Positions 35,179-45,431 of a stretch of 64,000 nt of DNA are shown here, piece after piece; positions within the stretch are counted from its first letter, which is position 1; the number at the start of each line of letters is the position of its first letter. Source of the DNA: Athripsodes cinereus. Taxonomy: Eukaryota; Arthropoda; Insecta; Trichoptera; Leptoceridae. The stretch spans positions 15,057,614-15,121,613 of the forward strand of contig OX388321.1 in assembly GCA_947579605.1 (NCBI GenBank), in the 5' to 3' direction. The notes beneath the pieces are model-generated. The model was not told the DNA's origin and searched no databases. It saw only the letters and a list, made by a program, of their open reading frames with translations. The translations under genes were made by a program, and so were the position numbers.

Positions 35179-35589
35179 CGGGCTATTTCACCACCTCTGG
35201 ATAAAGTGCCGGATAGCCAATCCAACACAAATCTAACGGATAAAACGAAAAATGCGTTCCACGACTCCCTGACAGCGCTATCCTATACATAGATAAAGGT
35301 CTAGATAAGTTATACGGCGGATAAGTCTTAGATAGTGTTCAACTGTCAAAATTTGTTTACATGTGCGTTGCCTAGATATATTCCTAGGCAACGCACGATA
35401 AATTCCTACCTACGTGCATACATTCATGCAACAAACGCATGAAATTACAACGTTGCCACTGCTATCTGGCGGATAACAATCCGTAAGAAATCTGTAGGTG
35501 GTGAAACGCTCGCTTCAGTTTATCTTGTAGATAAATTTATCCTAAGGATAGTTATCTAGAACTTTATCCAGAGGTGGTGAAATAGCCCG
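35179..35589. mobile_element. PIF/Harbinger-type MITE, TTA target duplication
   Basis: Terminal inverted repeats of about 29 bp, starting 'cgggctatttcaccacctct', are exact complements. 'TTA' stands directly outside both ends (35176-35178 and 35590-35592), the PIF/Harbinger signature. The 411-bp element has no transposase. Its centre holds a further 13-bp perfect inverted repeat 'gtgcgttgcctag' (35363-35375 with 35384-35396). Confidence 0.92.
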
Positions 35590-35592
35590 TTA

Positions 35593-36431
35593 ATCGCATT
35601 TTCGAAGCTGTATCGGAATATAATGAAAAGTTTGAAAAAAGAAATCTTTCATTCGGTTATTAATATGCGCGTAATCTATTCTACTCGAGGCTACACAATA
35701 TTATAATTATAATGTTAAAGAACTGCGAAAAAAAAACAAAATATTTTAAAGGCTTCTATAATAAGAACTTGGAGGGGAATTTAATTTCGTAATAAAATGA
35801 GGGATGTCATTTTACTTTTAAAACACGCCGACGACGCGACGTATGATGGAAAAATAACATTACGATTATGGAAATTTCCTTTATGCAAAATTTAATATCG
35901 TCTTCTTTTCATGCCACATTCTATGTTGTGACAACCCTGATTGGGTGGTGTTTTTTTTATTTTGAAAGAATAAATAAAAACATTGTTATGTTGGAGCTTA
36001 TTTAAATATTAATATTGAAGGAGTGTGATGGAACTACCGCCTATATTATTTACAACTACAATTTGATATTTCACGGCGTTTATTATATGTATAATATTGT
36101 CAGAATGTGACTATCTTTTTCATAAAGAGGTTCCTCAGCATGTCAGGTAAATATTATGATCACAAAATTAAGTTCAAACCTGTTTTTAGTCCCCATTTGC
36201 ATTTAACAATCTTATGATAAACGCAATATTAGTACCATAATATACATAAATATATCTGTCATACACTTAATTCCAATTTTTAATCAATATTTGTATAATC
36301 TATATAATTCGTATTATTAAGCTACTTGCTGAATTATGCTTATGTACTGTGTAATCATGTACAAACCTATGTACCTTTGAATAGTGTGCTAATGTATGTA
36401 TATGTGTAGGTGCTTGATATTTTAGTATCTT
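35593..36431. other. AT-rich stretch, no feature seen
   Basis: No supported feature. Confidence 0.45.
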
Positions 36432-36444
36432 ATTATGCATGTTG

Positions 36445-36749
36445 AGCTGTCGCACCCAGCAGAGACCTGTAATCTCCGTAATACAGGAGAGACGATGGTC
36501 CTGGCTGGGACATGTTTTGAGTATGCCTAATGATAGTTGGCCAAAAAGAGCACTGTTCTTTCGTCCGCAGGGGTTCCGTCGGCCCGGGCGTCCCTCTTTC
36601 AAAATACACCGTTCCTATGACAACGATATCAGAGCGCAAGGAATGTCGTGGAAAGAGGTGACGCAATTGGCACAGAGACGCTCTGAATGGAGGAGGCTGG
36701 TTTCTGCCCTGTGCTCCCGAGAGGAGCGTTGAGGGCGATGATGATGATG
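36445..36749 (+). mobile_element. RTE-type LINE 3' stub with 13-bp target duplication
   Basis: It encodes WSWLGHVLSMPNDSWPKRAL, RRPGRPSFKIH, RAQGMSWKEVT and RRLVSALCSREER with the stop at 36730-36732, then a (gat)n tail. 'attatgcatgttg' flanks it (36432-36444 and 36750-36762). The apparent Met of the 97-codon frame at 36439 falls in the target duplication, so it is not a gene start. Confidence 0.92.
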
Positions 36750-36778
36750 ATTATGCATGTTGTTCATGTATGCTATTA

Positions 36779-37034
36779 TTTTTTTACATTATGGGTTTTC
36801 CCACCACTTTCCCTGGATGTTTTAAGAGCTGAGCTCCTATATCATCCAGACTCAACGAAACAAAAGAAAAATTCAAAGGGAGGGCTCAGGATTTGCCTTA
36901 CGGGCTTCCCCCGACAAAATCCTCTCCTAAATTACAACCCTTAATGTCCCTTGGAGGAGATACTCACTACAAGGCACTACTCACTACTACAATATTCTTA
37001 CAAACTTACAGTTACGTATTGCTACGTACTAAAA
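36779..37034 (-). mobile_element. Short retroposon with 16-bp target duplication
   Basis: 'ttcatgtatgctatta' occurs on both sides (36763-36778 and 37035-37050). The minus strand ends in an A-rich run next to the left duplicate, as expected of a 3' poly(A). The sequence just before it, read on the minus strand, gives SLDDIGAQLLKHPGKVVGKP then IM and a stop, which looks like a LINE C-terminus. No family name can be given. It abuts the right duplicate of the stub at 36445-36749. Confidence 0.8.
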
Positions 37035-37085
37035 TTCATGTATGCTATTAATGTGACAGTGTTTTTTTCAATGTGATTTATTTCT

Positions 37086-37301
37086 CGAAAAAATAAAACA
37101 GGTGTTTTATTCTACTAAAGATTTTATTTTGTGAGAGAGACGTCTTTCGTCTTATGAGGACATTGTCAATCTTATGACGATTGACAATGTCCTCATAAGA
37201 CGAAAGACGTCTCTCTCACAAAATAAAATCTTTAGTAGAATAAAACACCTGTTTTATTTTTTCGATATGGAATTCTACTACCTAAACACCGACACAATGA
37301 A
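37086..37301 (+). mobile_element. Long-hairpin element (family HP), perfect arms, 12-bp target duplication
   Basis: The arms 37086-37171 and 37179-37264 are exact reverse complements over 86 bp with a 7-nt loop. The tail 37265-37301 begins 'atatggaattctactacc' and ends 'accgacacaatgaa'. 'tgatttatttct' flanks the unit (37074-37085 and 37302-37313). Arm sequence differs from the 18.7-kb copy at many positions ('gtgagagagacgtctttcgt' against 'ccgagagagacgtctttcga'), yet its own two arms agree fully. Confidence 0.9.
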
Positions 37302-37313
37302 TGATTTATTTCT

Positions 37314-37737
37314 ATATTTATTGTCATTAAATGGTACTTTTTTCATGTCAAAGGGTTTCATAGCCGTTCAATATAAGAATAAATTAATAAATACAAATAT
37401 TGTCATACATTTAATCGTCTTAGTCTTGGCGAAGTCAACTTCTTCTTCAGCTCTTCGGAGGCGTTCAGGAGAATCTTGAACCTTTCCTTAGAAAGAATCT
37501 ATGTACATTAAATGTATAGATGACATAGGAACTAACATAGCTGTAACATGTGTTCTTCTTCAAGAAATATTACAATTTGTTGCCTTGTGTACATGAAATA
37601 TCTATTCAGAGAGTTTTCTTTTAAAAGCTTTTCAAAATTTTTTGATCAAAGCAATCTAGATCAATAAAAGAGTATGAATTTACGTAATATTGATTGAAGC
37701 TTTGAAACTCTCAATTTTTAAACGAGTTTATATAAAT
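37314..37737. other. AT-rich stretch, no feature seen
   Basis: No supported feature. Confidence 0.4.
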
Positions 37738-37905
37738 TTTTCGTGGAGCGCCCGGTAAGCAATTTGTCTCCCACTTTTTCCGTTAGTTAAATTTTGTCAT
37801 CCATTCTGATTGTTTATTTTTTTGCTGGCGCAGTGAGGACAACTTGCATGCGGCTTGTTTGCTGGCTACCTCACTTGTGAAATATTAAATGATGGTATAG
37901 TGGTA
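37738..37905 (+). repeat. R240 repeat with internal deletion
   Basis: It has the 5' block 'cgtggagcgcccggtaagca', the 'gaggacaacttgcatgcggc' block and the end 'atgatggtatagtgg'. About 60 bp of the middle is missing. Confidence 0.8.
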
Positions 37906-37961
37906 TTTTTTTCTTTTTTTTTAATTTTTTTTTTTTCATTTGTTATTTATATTATTCTATT

Positions 37962-38062
37962 GGATTAGTTGGAAGATATCGCGTCCCTGCGATAGACTCG
38001 CCCATTGTGCAAAATTATTCGTGTATACCACGTAGTAACCTTATAATTTATTGTAAAATAAA
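37962..38062 (+). mobile_element. Non-LTR retroposon 3' end, family T1
   Basis: 'ggattagttggaagatatcg', 'gatagactcgcccattgtgc' and a final 'attgtaaaataaagtttatt' follow the T1 order. The 'aataaag' near the end would serve as a polyadenylation signal. Confidence 0.65.
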
Positions 38063-39190
38063 GTTTATTATTATTTTTATTATCTGGTTTAATAAAACTT
38101 TTAATTTTTCATTTTGTTAATCAGTTGGCAGCTTCAAATAATAAATATGTTTTTCTGCAAAATTTCGAAACAACTCAAATGGTTGACGCACAAGGAAGAG
38201 ATCGTAATACAATGACTTAAATACAATATAAAAATAATGGCCTGTACTATAGAATTAATTAAACAAAAGAAGAAAGCTTTCATTCTTACAATATAAATAT
38301 ACATAGTTAGATATTTTTCAAACTTATTGCAAATTTAATAATAATGATGTCACCTGTCCGATTCATAATACGTAATAGTTGGTAATAGAAGTAGAAGGAT
38401 TTGCTTTAAATTATTACAAGAAAACTTTAAGGGTCTTCAATAAATTATCACCATTGTGAAAGTTTCACCGTAGAAAACCTGTTCTAGACTGAAGTTTCAT
38501 GGTATGAAAAGGTGGAGAGTGAATAGGAGATTGAAATTATTTATGAATTTTATAGAGGACACCAGATGTGTCATTAATAATCTAGTAACCCTTGCTTAAC
38601 ACTTTCATTATAATACTAGAATTTAAGCCCAACGTGACGTCATTTTCGCATTAACAAATTTCACATATTTTGTATGTTGTTTTTAAGACGAAACTTGAAT
38701 CAGAACAAACCTTAAATTCACGCATATTGTAAGCAATAATTATGGTTGTATCATGAATAGGTTGGAAGCAGGATCTTTTGATTAAAAATCCAAAACTATA
38801 CTATCAGGCTATCATCTCCTCCCACAACTGAACACCTTTTGTACTGTGACTTCTATAGTTTATTTAAGTTGGGGTCAGTGTGATCGTATATTAAAGTTAT
38901 AAATATATAAACATATTTGATATCAATAACTGATCCTTAATTATAACAGTCACTGCCAAATTTATAATACGTACAATACTTCTACATATTGACACACTTT
39001 AAGTTGTCATCATAATAATAATTAGATATTATGATAGTCTACCATCACAAATATTATAGTATAACATGAAGTGATGTCAATCAGGGACCTACATGTTATT
39101 TAACACCCGTTACGTTTTAGAACCGATTATATATCAGTGCATAAATGTTTATGTCACCTTTCCTGCATAGCAGATATAACAGTCAGATCT
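38063..39190. other. AT-rich stretch, no feature seen
   Basis: No supported feature. Confidence 0.45.
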
Positions 39191-39196
39191 TTATTC

Positions 39197-39366
39197 TCGG
39201 TTGTCTGTCATAATAAATACAAAAATCTGAGCCGAAATTGACGCTTCACTTACATACTCGGTTGTCTATGGACAAACCGCAATAAAAAATTCAAAAATCT
39301 GAGTCGAAATTGACGTTACGGATGGATGATAGATATCCCTGAGCGGAAGTGAGAAAAATATACCAT
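39197..39366. repeat. Minisatellite cluster A (about 2 units)
   Basis: Units begin 'ctcggttgtctatggacaaa' and contain 'aaaaatctgag.cgaaattga'. The last unit runs into 'atggatgatagatatccctg' and 'gagaaaaatataccat', the same exit block as cluster B. Confidence 0.88.
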
Positions 39367-39429
39367 TTTTTTGTAAATATATCTCGACATAAATCATGTA
39401 GAAAGATTAAAATGATAAAAGATAAGTAA

Positions 39430-39656
39430 TGTGGCAGGGTGCCTACACCTTAGGACGTATGGATGAAGTGTCCCCTGGAATGGAGATGGATACATCACAT
39501 CCGAAGCATAGCCAGGCCATCATTGAAATGGCAACATGACTTATTAAAAAATCTGATTAAATTTGGATGATGACGTTTAGGAATCGGAAAACATGGAAAA
39601 AATGTGAGAGGGCTTTGACAAGCGGATTAAGTGCTTGTAATAAATATAAAAGCCGT
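39430..39656 (+). pseudogene. RTE-type LINE C-terminal fragment, frameshifted
   Basis: One frame gives SIARPSLKWQHDLLKNLIKF, and the next gives WMMTFRNRKTWKKCERALTS, together the 'GRP..RW.DDL.K.....W...A.NR..W..LEEA' end of RTE-type polymerases. A frameshift separates the two. It lies between minisatellite clusters A and B. Confidence 0.65.
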
Positions 39657-40255
39657 CTTCTTCTTGGCAATAAAAGTTAAGACATTTGGAAAGGTGACAT
39701 ACCTTATCTAAGAATCTGGGATATAATTGTCAACTAACGAAGTATGTTCAATTTTGTTTTTCTTGAATGTGTCCAAGAGACAGCACGGTTCATAAAGAAG
39801 TTAATTTTATCACATAAAATTTAATACCTTCTTATAATTCTTACGACAATACCTAAGTTATTGTGAAAATATACATTCTTGCATACTAAAATATTAATGA
39901 AGGTACTATTATAACACAGATAGTTTCAAAAGCATTTCTTCAATTAGGTATCAGTACAGGCACTCTGGTGTGAAAAAGGTTAACATTTAACAACACTTTT
40001 CCCTTGTTATATCCGTGACATGTTTAAAATACAATATAATTTATCATAAATGCTTATTAATTACCTACGGTTACTTTTTGTTTTTTGATAAATATACCGC
40101 ATATTGTTATTGTATCACTATTATTTCGTTATATTCCTAACTTTGTATACGATGAGGTATTCAAAAATATAGCTAATATAAGTTTTACGTGATTTTTTTT
40201 TTGTAAAATGACGACACTATGATGTTACTTTTCATTGTATATCATCACGATTCAC

Positions 40256-40586
40256 TCGCATGCTCGGTTGTCTATGGACAAACCGCAAATAATAAATACA
40301 AAAATCTGAGACGAAATTGACGTCACATGCTCGGTTGTCTATGGAAAAACATCAAATAATAAATACAAAAATCTGAGCCGAAATTGACTCTTCACTCACT
40401 TGCTCGGTTGTCTATGGACAACTCGCAAATAATAAATACAAAAATCTGAGCCGAAATTGACCCTTCACTTACATACTCGGTTGTCTATGGACAAACCGCA
40501 AATAAAAAATTAAAAAATCTGAGCCGAAATTGACGTTACGAATGGATGATAGATATCCCTGAGCGGAAGTGAGAAAAATATACCAT
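40256..40586. repeat. Minisatellite cluster B (4 units)
   Basis: Unit starts at about 40262, 40329, 40402 and 40475 (periods 67-73 bp). The last unit plus exit block (40475-40586) is nearly identical to 39256-39366, about 1.22 kb away in the same orientation. Confidence 0.9.
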
Positions 40587-40827
40587 CACACATTTACGTA
40601 TTTTTTGTACAGATTTAATGCCGCAAAAAGCAAAAATATCTTAATCCGCATTATTATTACAGCTAGCTCTGCTACTCTGCTATAAAAGCTGTGCTTCAGG
40701 ACTGTGTTAAGCACATACACATTTTAAAATTAAGCTTATCCATGTGATTATTCTTTAAATACAAATACACGGTTTTATACAAAAAATTTCAGCTTGCTGT
40801 AGAGTGTTGGTAGTTTTGAAGATACCT

Positions 40828-41051
40828 GTCATCATTATCAACGCCCTCAACGCTCCTCTAGAGAACACAGGCAGAAACCAGCCTCCTCTATTCAGAACGT
40901 CTCTGTGCTAATTGCGTACTTCCCACGACATTCCCTGCGCTCCCATACCATTGTCATGGGAACAGTTTATTGTTAAAAAGGGATGCCTGGGCCGAAAAAA
41001 CCGCTGTGGACGGAAGAACAGAAGAACAATGCTCTTTTTGGCCAACTGTCA
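40828..41051 (-). mobile_element. RTE-type LINE 3' stub, decayed, with 13-bp target duplication
   Basis: The minus strand carries the same block series as 14174-14440 ('gttggccaaaaagagca', 'gcgcagggaatgtcgtggga', 'ctggtttctgcc', 'gaggagcgttgag') but with indels and a stop, and ends 'gataatgatgac'. 'tttgaagatacct' flanks it (40815-40827 and 41052-41064). Confidence 0.9.
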
Positions 41052-41154
41052 TTTGAAGATACCTACCAATATCTAGTAATAATTCGTAGAAAGAGTTAGT
41101 AGTTAGCAATAAAATTCTGCGATTTGTATCAATTTTTCAAAAAGATATTCCCCT

Positions 41155-41355
41155 GATTGTGAATGTGGAGATGTACAGACGGTGAGACACATAGTACAGG
41201 ACTGCTATCTTAAAAAAATCAGCGGGGATCTGCAGGACATCCATGAAGCAGGACCAGAGGCGGTGAACTGGCTCTCAGCACTAGAGCCAAGACTGTAGAC
41301 GATACGATTCAGCCCACATGGGTTAAGATTTATCAACACCGAGCCATACGAAAAG
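41155..41355 (+). pseudogene. LINE fragment, C-terminus (family D)
   Basis: The frame 41155-41298 reads DCECGDVQTVRHIVQDC, then LQDIHEAGPEAVNWLSALEP and a stop. 'C.CG..QT..HIV..C' is the zinc-knuckle-like end of Jockey/R1-type LINE polymerases. The following about 55 bp, to 'cgaaaagta', is shared with 59766-59905. Confidence 0.8.
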
Positions 41356-42068
41356 TATGTTAGTATCATTTTTTTTATTAAAATATCTTTTTGCTGTATA
41401 TTTGTGAATTGTTAATTAAAAAATATTCCTTCGATACTATCTCAAGGTACAAAGTAGTAATTCAGATGTGAAGTTCCTCTTATATTGATTATATTTGATT
41501 ATGAATGAGATTTCAAGTACCCATTACTCGATGTTGTTGATCGTGGTATTGTATTATGAATAAAAGAGGTTATTCTTTTTCCCTTTTCCAAACACCCGAT
41601 TAGTGGGGGTTGAAAACATACTTGAGAATAATATTATGATCAGAGAAAAAGGAAGTCCTGTTCTATAGATTCGGAGTAATTCATTGAAGCGAAAGTGTTT
41701 AGAGGAAAACGTAAAAAAACATATACACAAAAAACGTGTAAGTACAAAATTTCTTATTTTTAATAATATTCCTCTGGAAAATTGTTGGTTTTTCAAACAC
41801 TAATTTATAAGATGGATTTGAATGGAGTACAAGTTTACAAGTCATCTCCATCTATCGAAAATGCTTTTAGATAAACACTTTTATGTTAAGTGCGTGAGTT
41901 CTTTACCAATTCATTGTCCATAAAGTTTTGCAGTAATTATAATCAATTATTACTTTTTTGTTGTTAAAAAACTGTATGATAACAAAAATTGTGTTTAATG
42001 CTTTTATCTAGAAACGAATTTAGAAAATTATTATTTTCATATATGGAATTAATGTTTTGATAAGTTGT
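41356..42068. other. AT-rich stretch, no feature seen
   Basis: No supported feature. Confidence 0.4.
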
Positions 42069-42076
42069 GTAAAAAC

Positions 42077-42480
42077 TAGTGATGTACCTAACGAATATTC
42101 GTATTCGCGAATATTCGCATATTTCAAAGTATTCGCATTCGTAATCGTATTCGCAAAAAAATATGCGAATATTTTGCGAATATTATTTCGGTAATAAAGT
42201 ATTGGATATTCGGTAAAAGTACCGGATAATTACCCGGTACATTGCAGAAAAAGGTACTGCAAGAAAATGTTCTTTAAGAAAACCGAGGAGTTTTGAAATA
42301 TTTTAAATTTCTATACCATTTTGAAAATTCGGCGACGGGGGGGTAGAAATTTTAATGATTGAGCAATATTGTCGAAATCTAAGCAAGTCAATATTCGCTA
42401 TTCGCATTCGCGAATGTCGGCAACAAATATTCGCATTCGCATTCGCGAACATCCAAAATCACACATTCGTTACATCACTA
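42077..42480. mobile_element. hAT-type MITE with 8-bp target duplication
   Basis: The ends 'tagtgatgta' and 'tacatcacta' are inverted repeats. 'gtaaaaac' flanks them (42069-42076 and 42481-42488), the 8-bp duplication expected of hAT. Beneath the ends lie clusters of 'attcgcattcgcgaat'-like subterminal repeats, typical transposase-binding arrays in hAT elements. No transposase is encoded. Confidence 0.93.
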
Positions 42481-42990
42481 GTAAAAACACGTGAAATATC
42501 ACGTATCACAACTTTATTTCAGCGATGAGGCATGCCACCTATCCTGAATGTAATTCTATTCTATTCTATTTTTCTCAAGGCCATCCACTCGTTTGCGAGT
42601 GATTTAGGCCAATATGGAACAACGGGTTTTTAACACGAGAGCACACGCGTGCGCGGGCAAACCTTCACATCGACAGTTTTTTCGTTATAAAATAAAATCA
42701 ACGAGATTGTCGAGTTTTTCCTTCTATGATATCCTACCCATCAATAAGCAACATTTATTTTCAGTGAAATCAGTTCATTAAAATCTTCATAAGTATACTT
42801 TTTGCCAGTTTATAGCTGTTCCGCGGGGATTCTCCCACTACGCGTGTCACGGCGTCACTATGCAAGTACTCATTCATAAAAAAATATCTGACGGTGTACG
42901 GTTCTAGGTTTCGTTTTGCTTTTTTCTTTCCTTGAAACAAATAGGTAAATATTATAATTATGTAGGTACATTATAATTGGAGTAGGTACA

Positions 42991-43232
42991 TCCCGTGGAG
43001 CACCCGGTAAAGAATTGGTCTCCCACTCTTCTCTGTAAGTTTTCGAGTGTCCTGTAAAAGGCAGGTGTTCGAAAAAATTAAGACATTTTACATCTTAAAT
43101 TCAGCGATGAGGTTTGCCACCCATCCTGAATGTCTTGTTTTATATTGGCACGGAGAGGACAGCTTGCATGTTTTATATGCAGCTGGTCTGCTGGCTACCC
43201 CACTTGTGGGATATGCCGTGATGGTATAGTAC
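42991..43232 (+). repeat. R240 repeat, best full-length copy
   Basis: Used here as reference: 5' 'cccgtggagcacccggtaaa', 'tctcccactcttctctgtaa', 'gttttcgagtgtcctgtaaa', 'cagcgatgaggtttgccacc', 'tggcacggagaggacagctt', 'gctggtctgctggctacccc', 3' 'gccgtgatggtatagtac'. There are no tRNA boxes, terminal inverted repeats or poly(A). The class is unknown. Confidence 0.88.
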
Positions 43233-43366
43233 ATTATAATTGTTCGAACAATATTTTTTATTATTTTTTTAACGTAGGTACCTACACACATTCAAAACAT
43301 CAATTTAATATCCGATTTAAAGACAATTTCATTACAATTAAAATGTAATGGTTAAAAACTTGTTTA

Positions 43367-43397
43367 AAACATCGCTTTTTAAAAAAGTGATGTTTTT
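43367..43397. repeat. Short hairpin
   Basis: 'aaaacatcgcttttt' pairs with 'aaaaagtgatgtttt' with one mismatch and almost no loop. Confidence 0.75.
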
Positions 43398-43556
43398 TGT
43401 GTACTTCAGATATTGTATTTTGATTTGAATTAAGAACTGGTACAATTTTTTTTCACAAGTGATACAAAAATTATTTTTTCGACAATTCTTTGATTATAAT
43501 TTTTTTTCGGAATAACATAATATATCGATATACTTTATATAGTATAGAATAATATA

Positions 43557-43690
43557 GTGATGAGGTTTGCCACCAATCTTGAATGTCTTAAATTTTATTT
43601 GCACAGAGAAGACGGCCTGCATGTTTATTACATGCAGCTGTTCTGCTGGCTACTCCACTTGTGGGATGTGCCGTGATGATGTAGTAGTAG
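43557..43690 (+). repeat. R240 repeat, 3' part
   Basis: From 'gtgatgaggtttgccacca' to 'tgccgtgatgatgtagta', followed by a (gta)n run. It lies 325 bp after a full copy in the same orientation. Confidence 0.82.
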
Positions 43691-44220
43691 TAGTAGTAGT
43701 ATTGGTAATAACAGCTATTATCAATAAGTGAATAAGTAGTGAAGTATAATTCTCTGTTGGGTACAAACATTAAAATAAAACTATAATAATAATAAATATT
43801 TATATTGCGAAAGTTTATCCGAAACGGGATGACAAAAAAAAACAATTGTGTTTGAATGGCGCCGAAATTCAATAGAAACCCTAAACTATACAATGCATCT
43901 TTTTACCTGAATGCGATCCTTACGTACATGGCAATAAAAGTGGGGATTGCCTCACGACGCTTGTTACCATGGTGTACTGTTTATTCGAAAATATAGGTGA
44001 TGTTATATTTTTCTATTTCCGTATTAAATAAATAAATTTCCAAAAAAATAAATAATACAAATTTGTTGTTTATATTCCAAGGTACATAATGATGAAGAAT
44101 TGATAATTTTATCTTATATAATAACAGAGTTATAAGCATTTAATTGCAAGCGAAGGTTTCCCTCGCGGTGCGTGTGCTTAAGTTCTATTTGGAGCGCGTG
44201 TGCTCTAGTGTTAACAATGA

Positions 44221-45431
44221 TATATGTATTAAAAAAAAAACAAAAAAAAAAACAACAATGAGGTGTTTCACAGCAAAATGAACCTTAATACAAAGACGGG
44301 GTAGCAAATAATAATGACAATATCCTGAATGTAATACGACGTGATGGTATGAATAAATCTCTTGTTAGCGTAGGTGCGAACGAACGAGAATATGTATTAC
44401 TAACACTTCATTTAGAATTATTTTTTTACGGAGAATTTTGCAAATCATTTCGGACTGGTTAAATTGCATTTTTTTATATATGTTCGATACATATTGAGTA
44501 TAAGTGTTATTTAATTAAAAGTGACCATTTTTATGTTTTTTTTTATTCTTTACTTTCAACATACACACATTTATACGAGCTGATACAACATTTGTATAAG
44601 GTTTTACAAAACGCTTAAGAATTTCAATGTACATTGAGGAAAATAACTCATTTCTATTAAAAAATACATTTTCTTGAAAAAAGTATTATAACTCTTTTTA
44701 TTACTCTTTTAAGATGAAACTGAGAGGATCCTTGGTATGTACTGACTATGAGAAACCATCAAAGGGCTTGAACAACTCCTAAGATAACATTCTTAGCATT
44801 CATACTAAAACGAATTCCAATCGAAGGTTTGGTACTAGGCCACCTACACGCAATAACATTTGGGTTGAAAATGAAGATCACTACAAACGCAAAATGATAT
44901 TACAGAAATGCATTCTCACGAATTTGCTTTCCTATTTTAAGTTTCTTAGTAATGTCAATTTTATTTTTTATACTTGTCACAGGACAATAATAAATAGAAA
45001 CAATTGCAAGGAACGTGGTGCTGATGAGATAATATATTTCGTAGAACAGGATATTTGTCAAAATTATTGCCTTGTTTTAAGAAAGTTCGTTTATATTTGG
45101 TTCATAAACCTCAGCTGTTAACTTTTTGTATTATTTTAGTATGGACTATTTGAAGGTGAAGTAACATTTCTGTAATAAGAGTGTCATGAAGCGATGATCC
45201 TTAAATTTAGAATAAATATAAATGATTGTTTCATTAGATTGTTATTGCATTAAATTAATATTGGCCTAAAATCAACAAAAAAAAAGGAACAAATATGGAT
45301 CATTTTACTTACTCTTGCAACTTCATGATGTAATTCACTTATTAAGCTGTTGGAACGGTTCTAAAAGCGATGAAACTTATTGAAAGTATACTGAAAACTT
45401 TGAAGTTTTCTAGTAAATATTTTTTTCACCT
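44221..45431. other. AT-rich stretch, no feature seen
   Basis: A 75-codon frame at 44894-45121 has no recognisable motif. Confidence 0.4.

Larger units (their letters stand above)
42628..44220. mobile_element. Possible larger element bounded by inverted repeats
   Basis: 'aacacgagagcacacgcg' with 'gggcaaaccttcac' (42628-42672) is matched in reverse complement by 'gaaggtttccctcgcg' and 'cgcgtgtgctctagtgtt' (44150-44215), with an extra 25 bp in the right arm. Two R240 copies and a hairpin lie between. No transposase frame and no target duplication were found; an inverted pair of unrelated repeats is an alternative. Confidence 0.4.

Noticed and set aside
36439..36732. 97-codon ORF starting at 36439 as a gene
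   Set aside because: The start codon lies in the target duplication and the rest is an RTE C-terminus.
39197..40586. Interpretation of the paired clusters as LTRs
   Set aside because: The repeats are tandem minisatellite units, do not start TG or end CA, and enclose only a LINE fragment.
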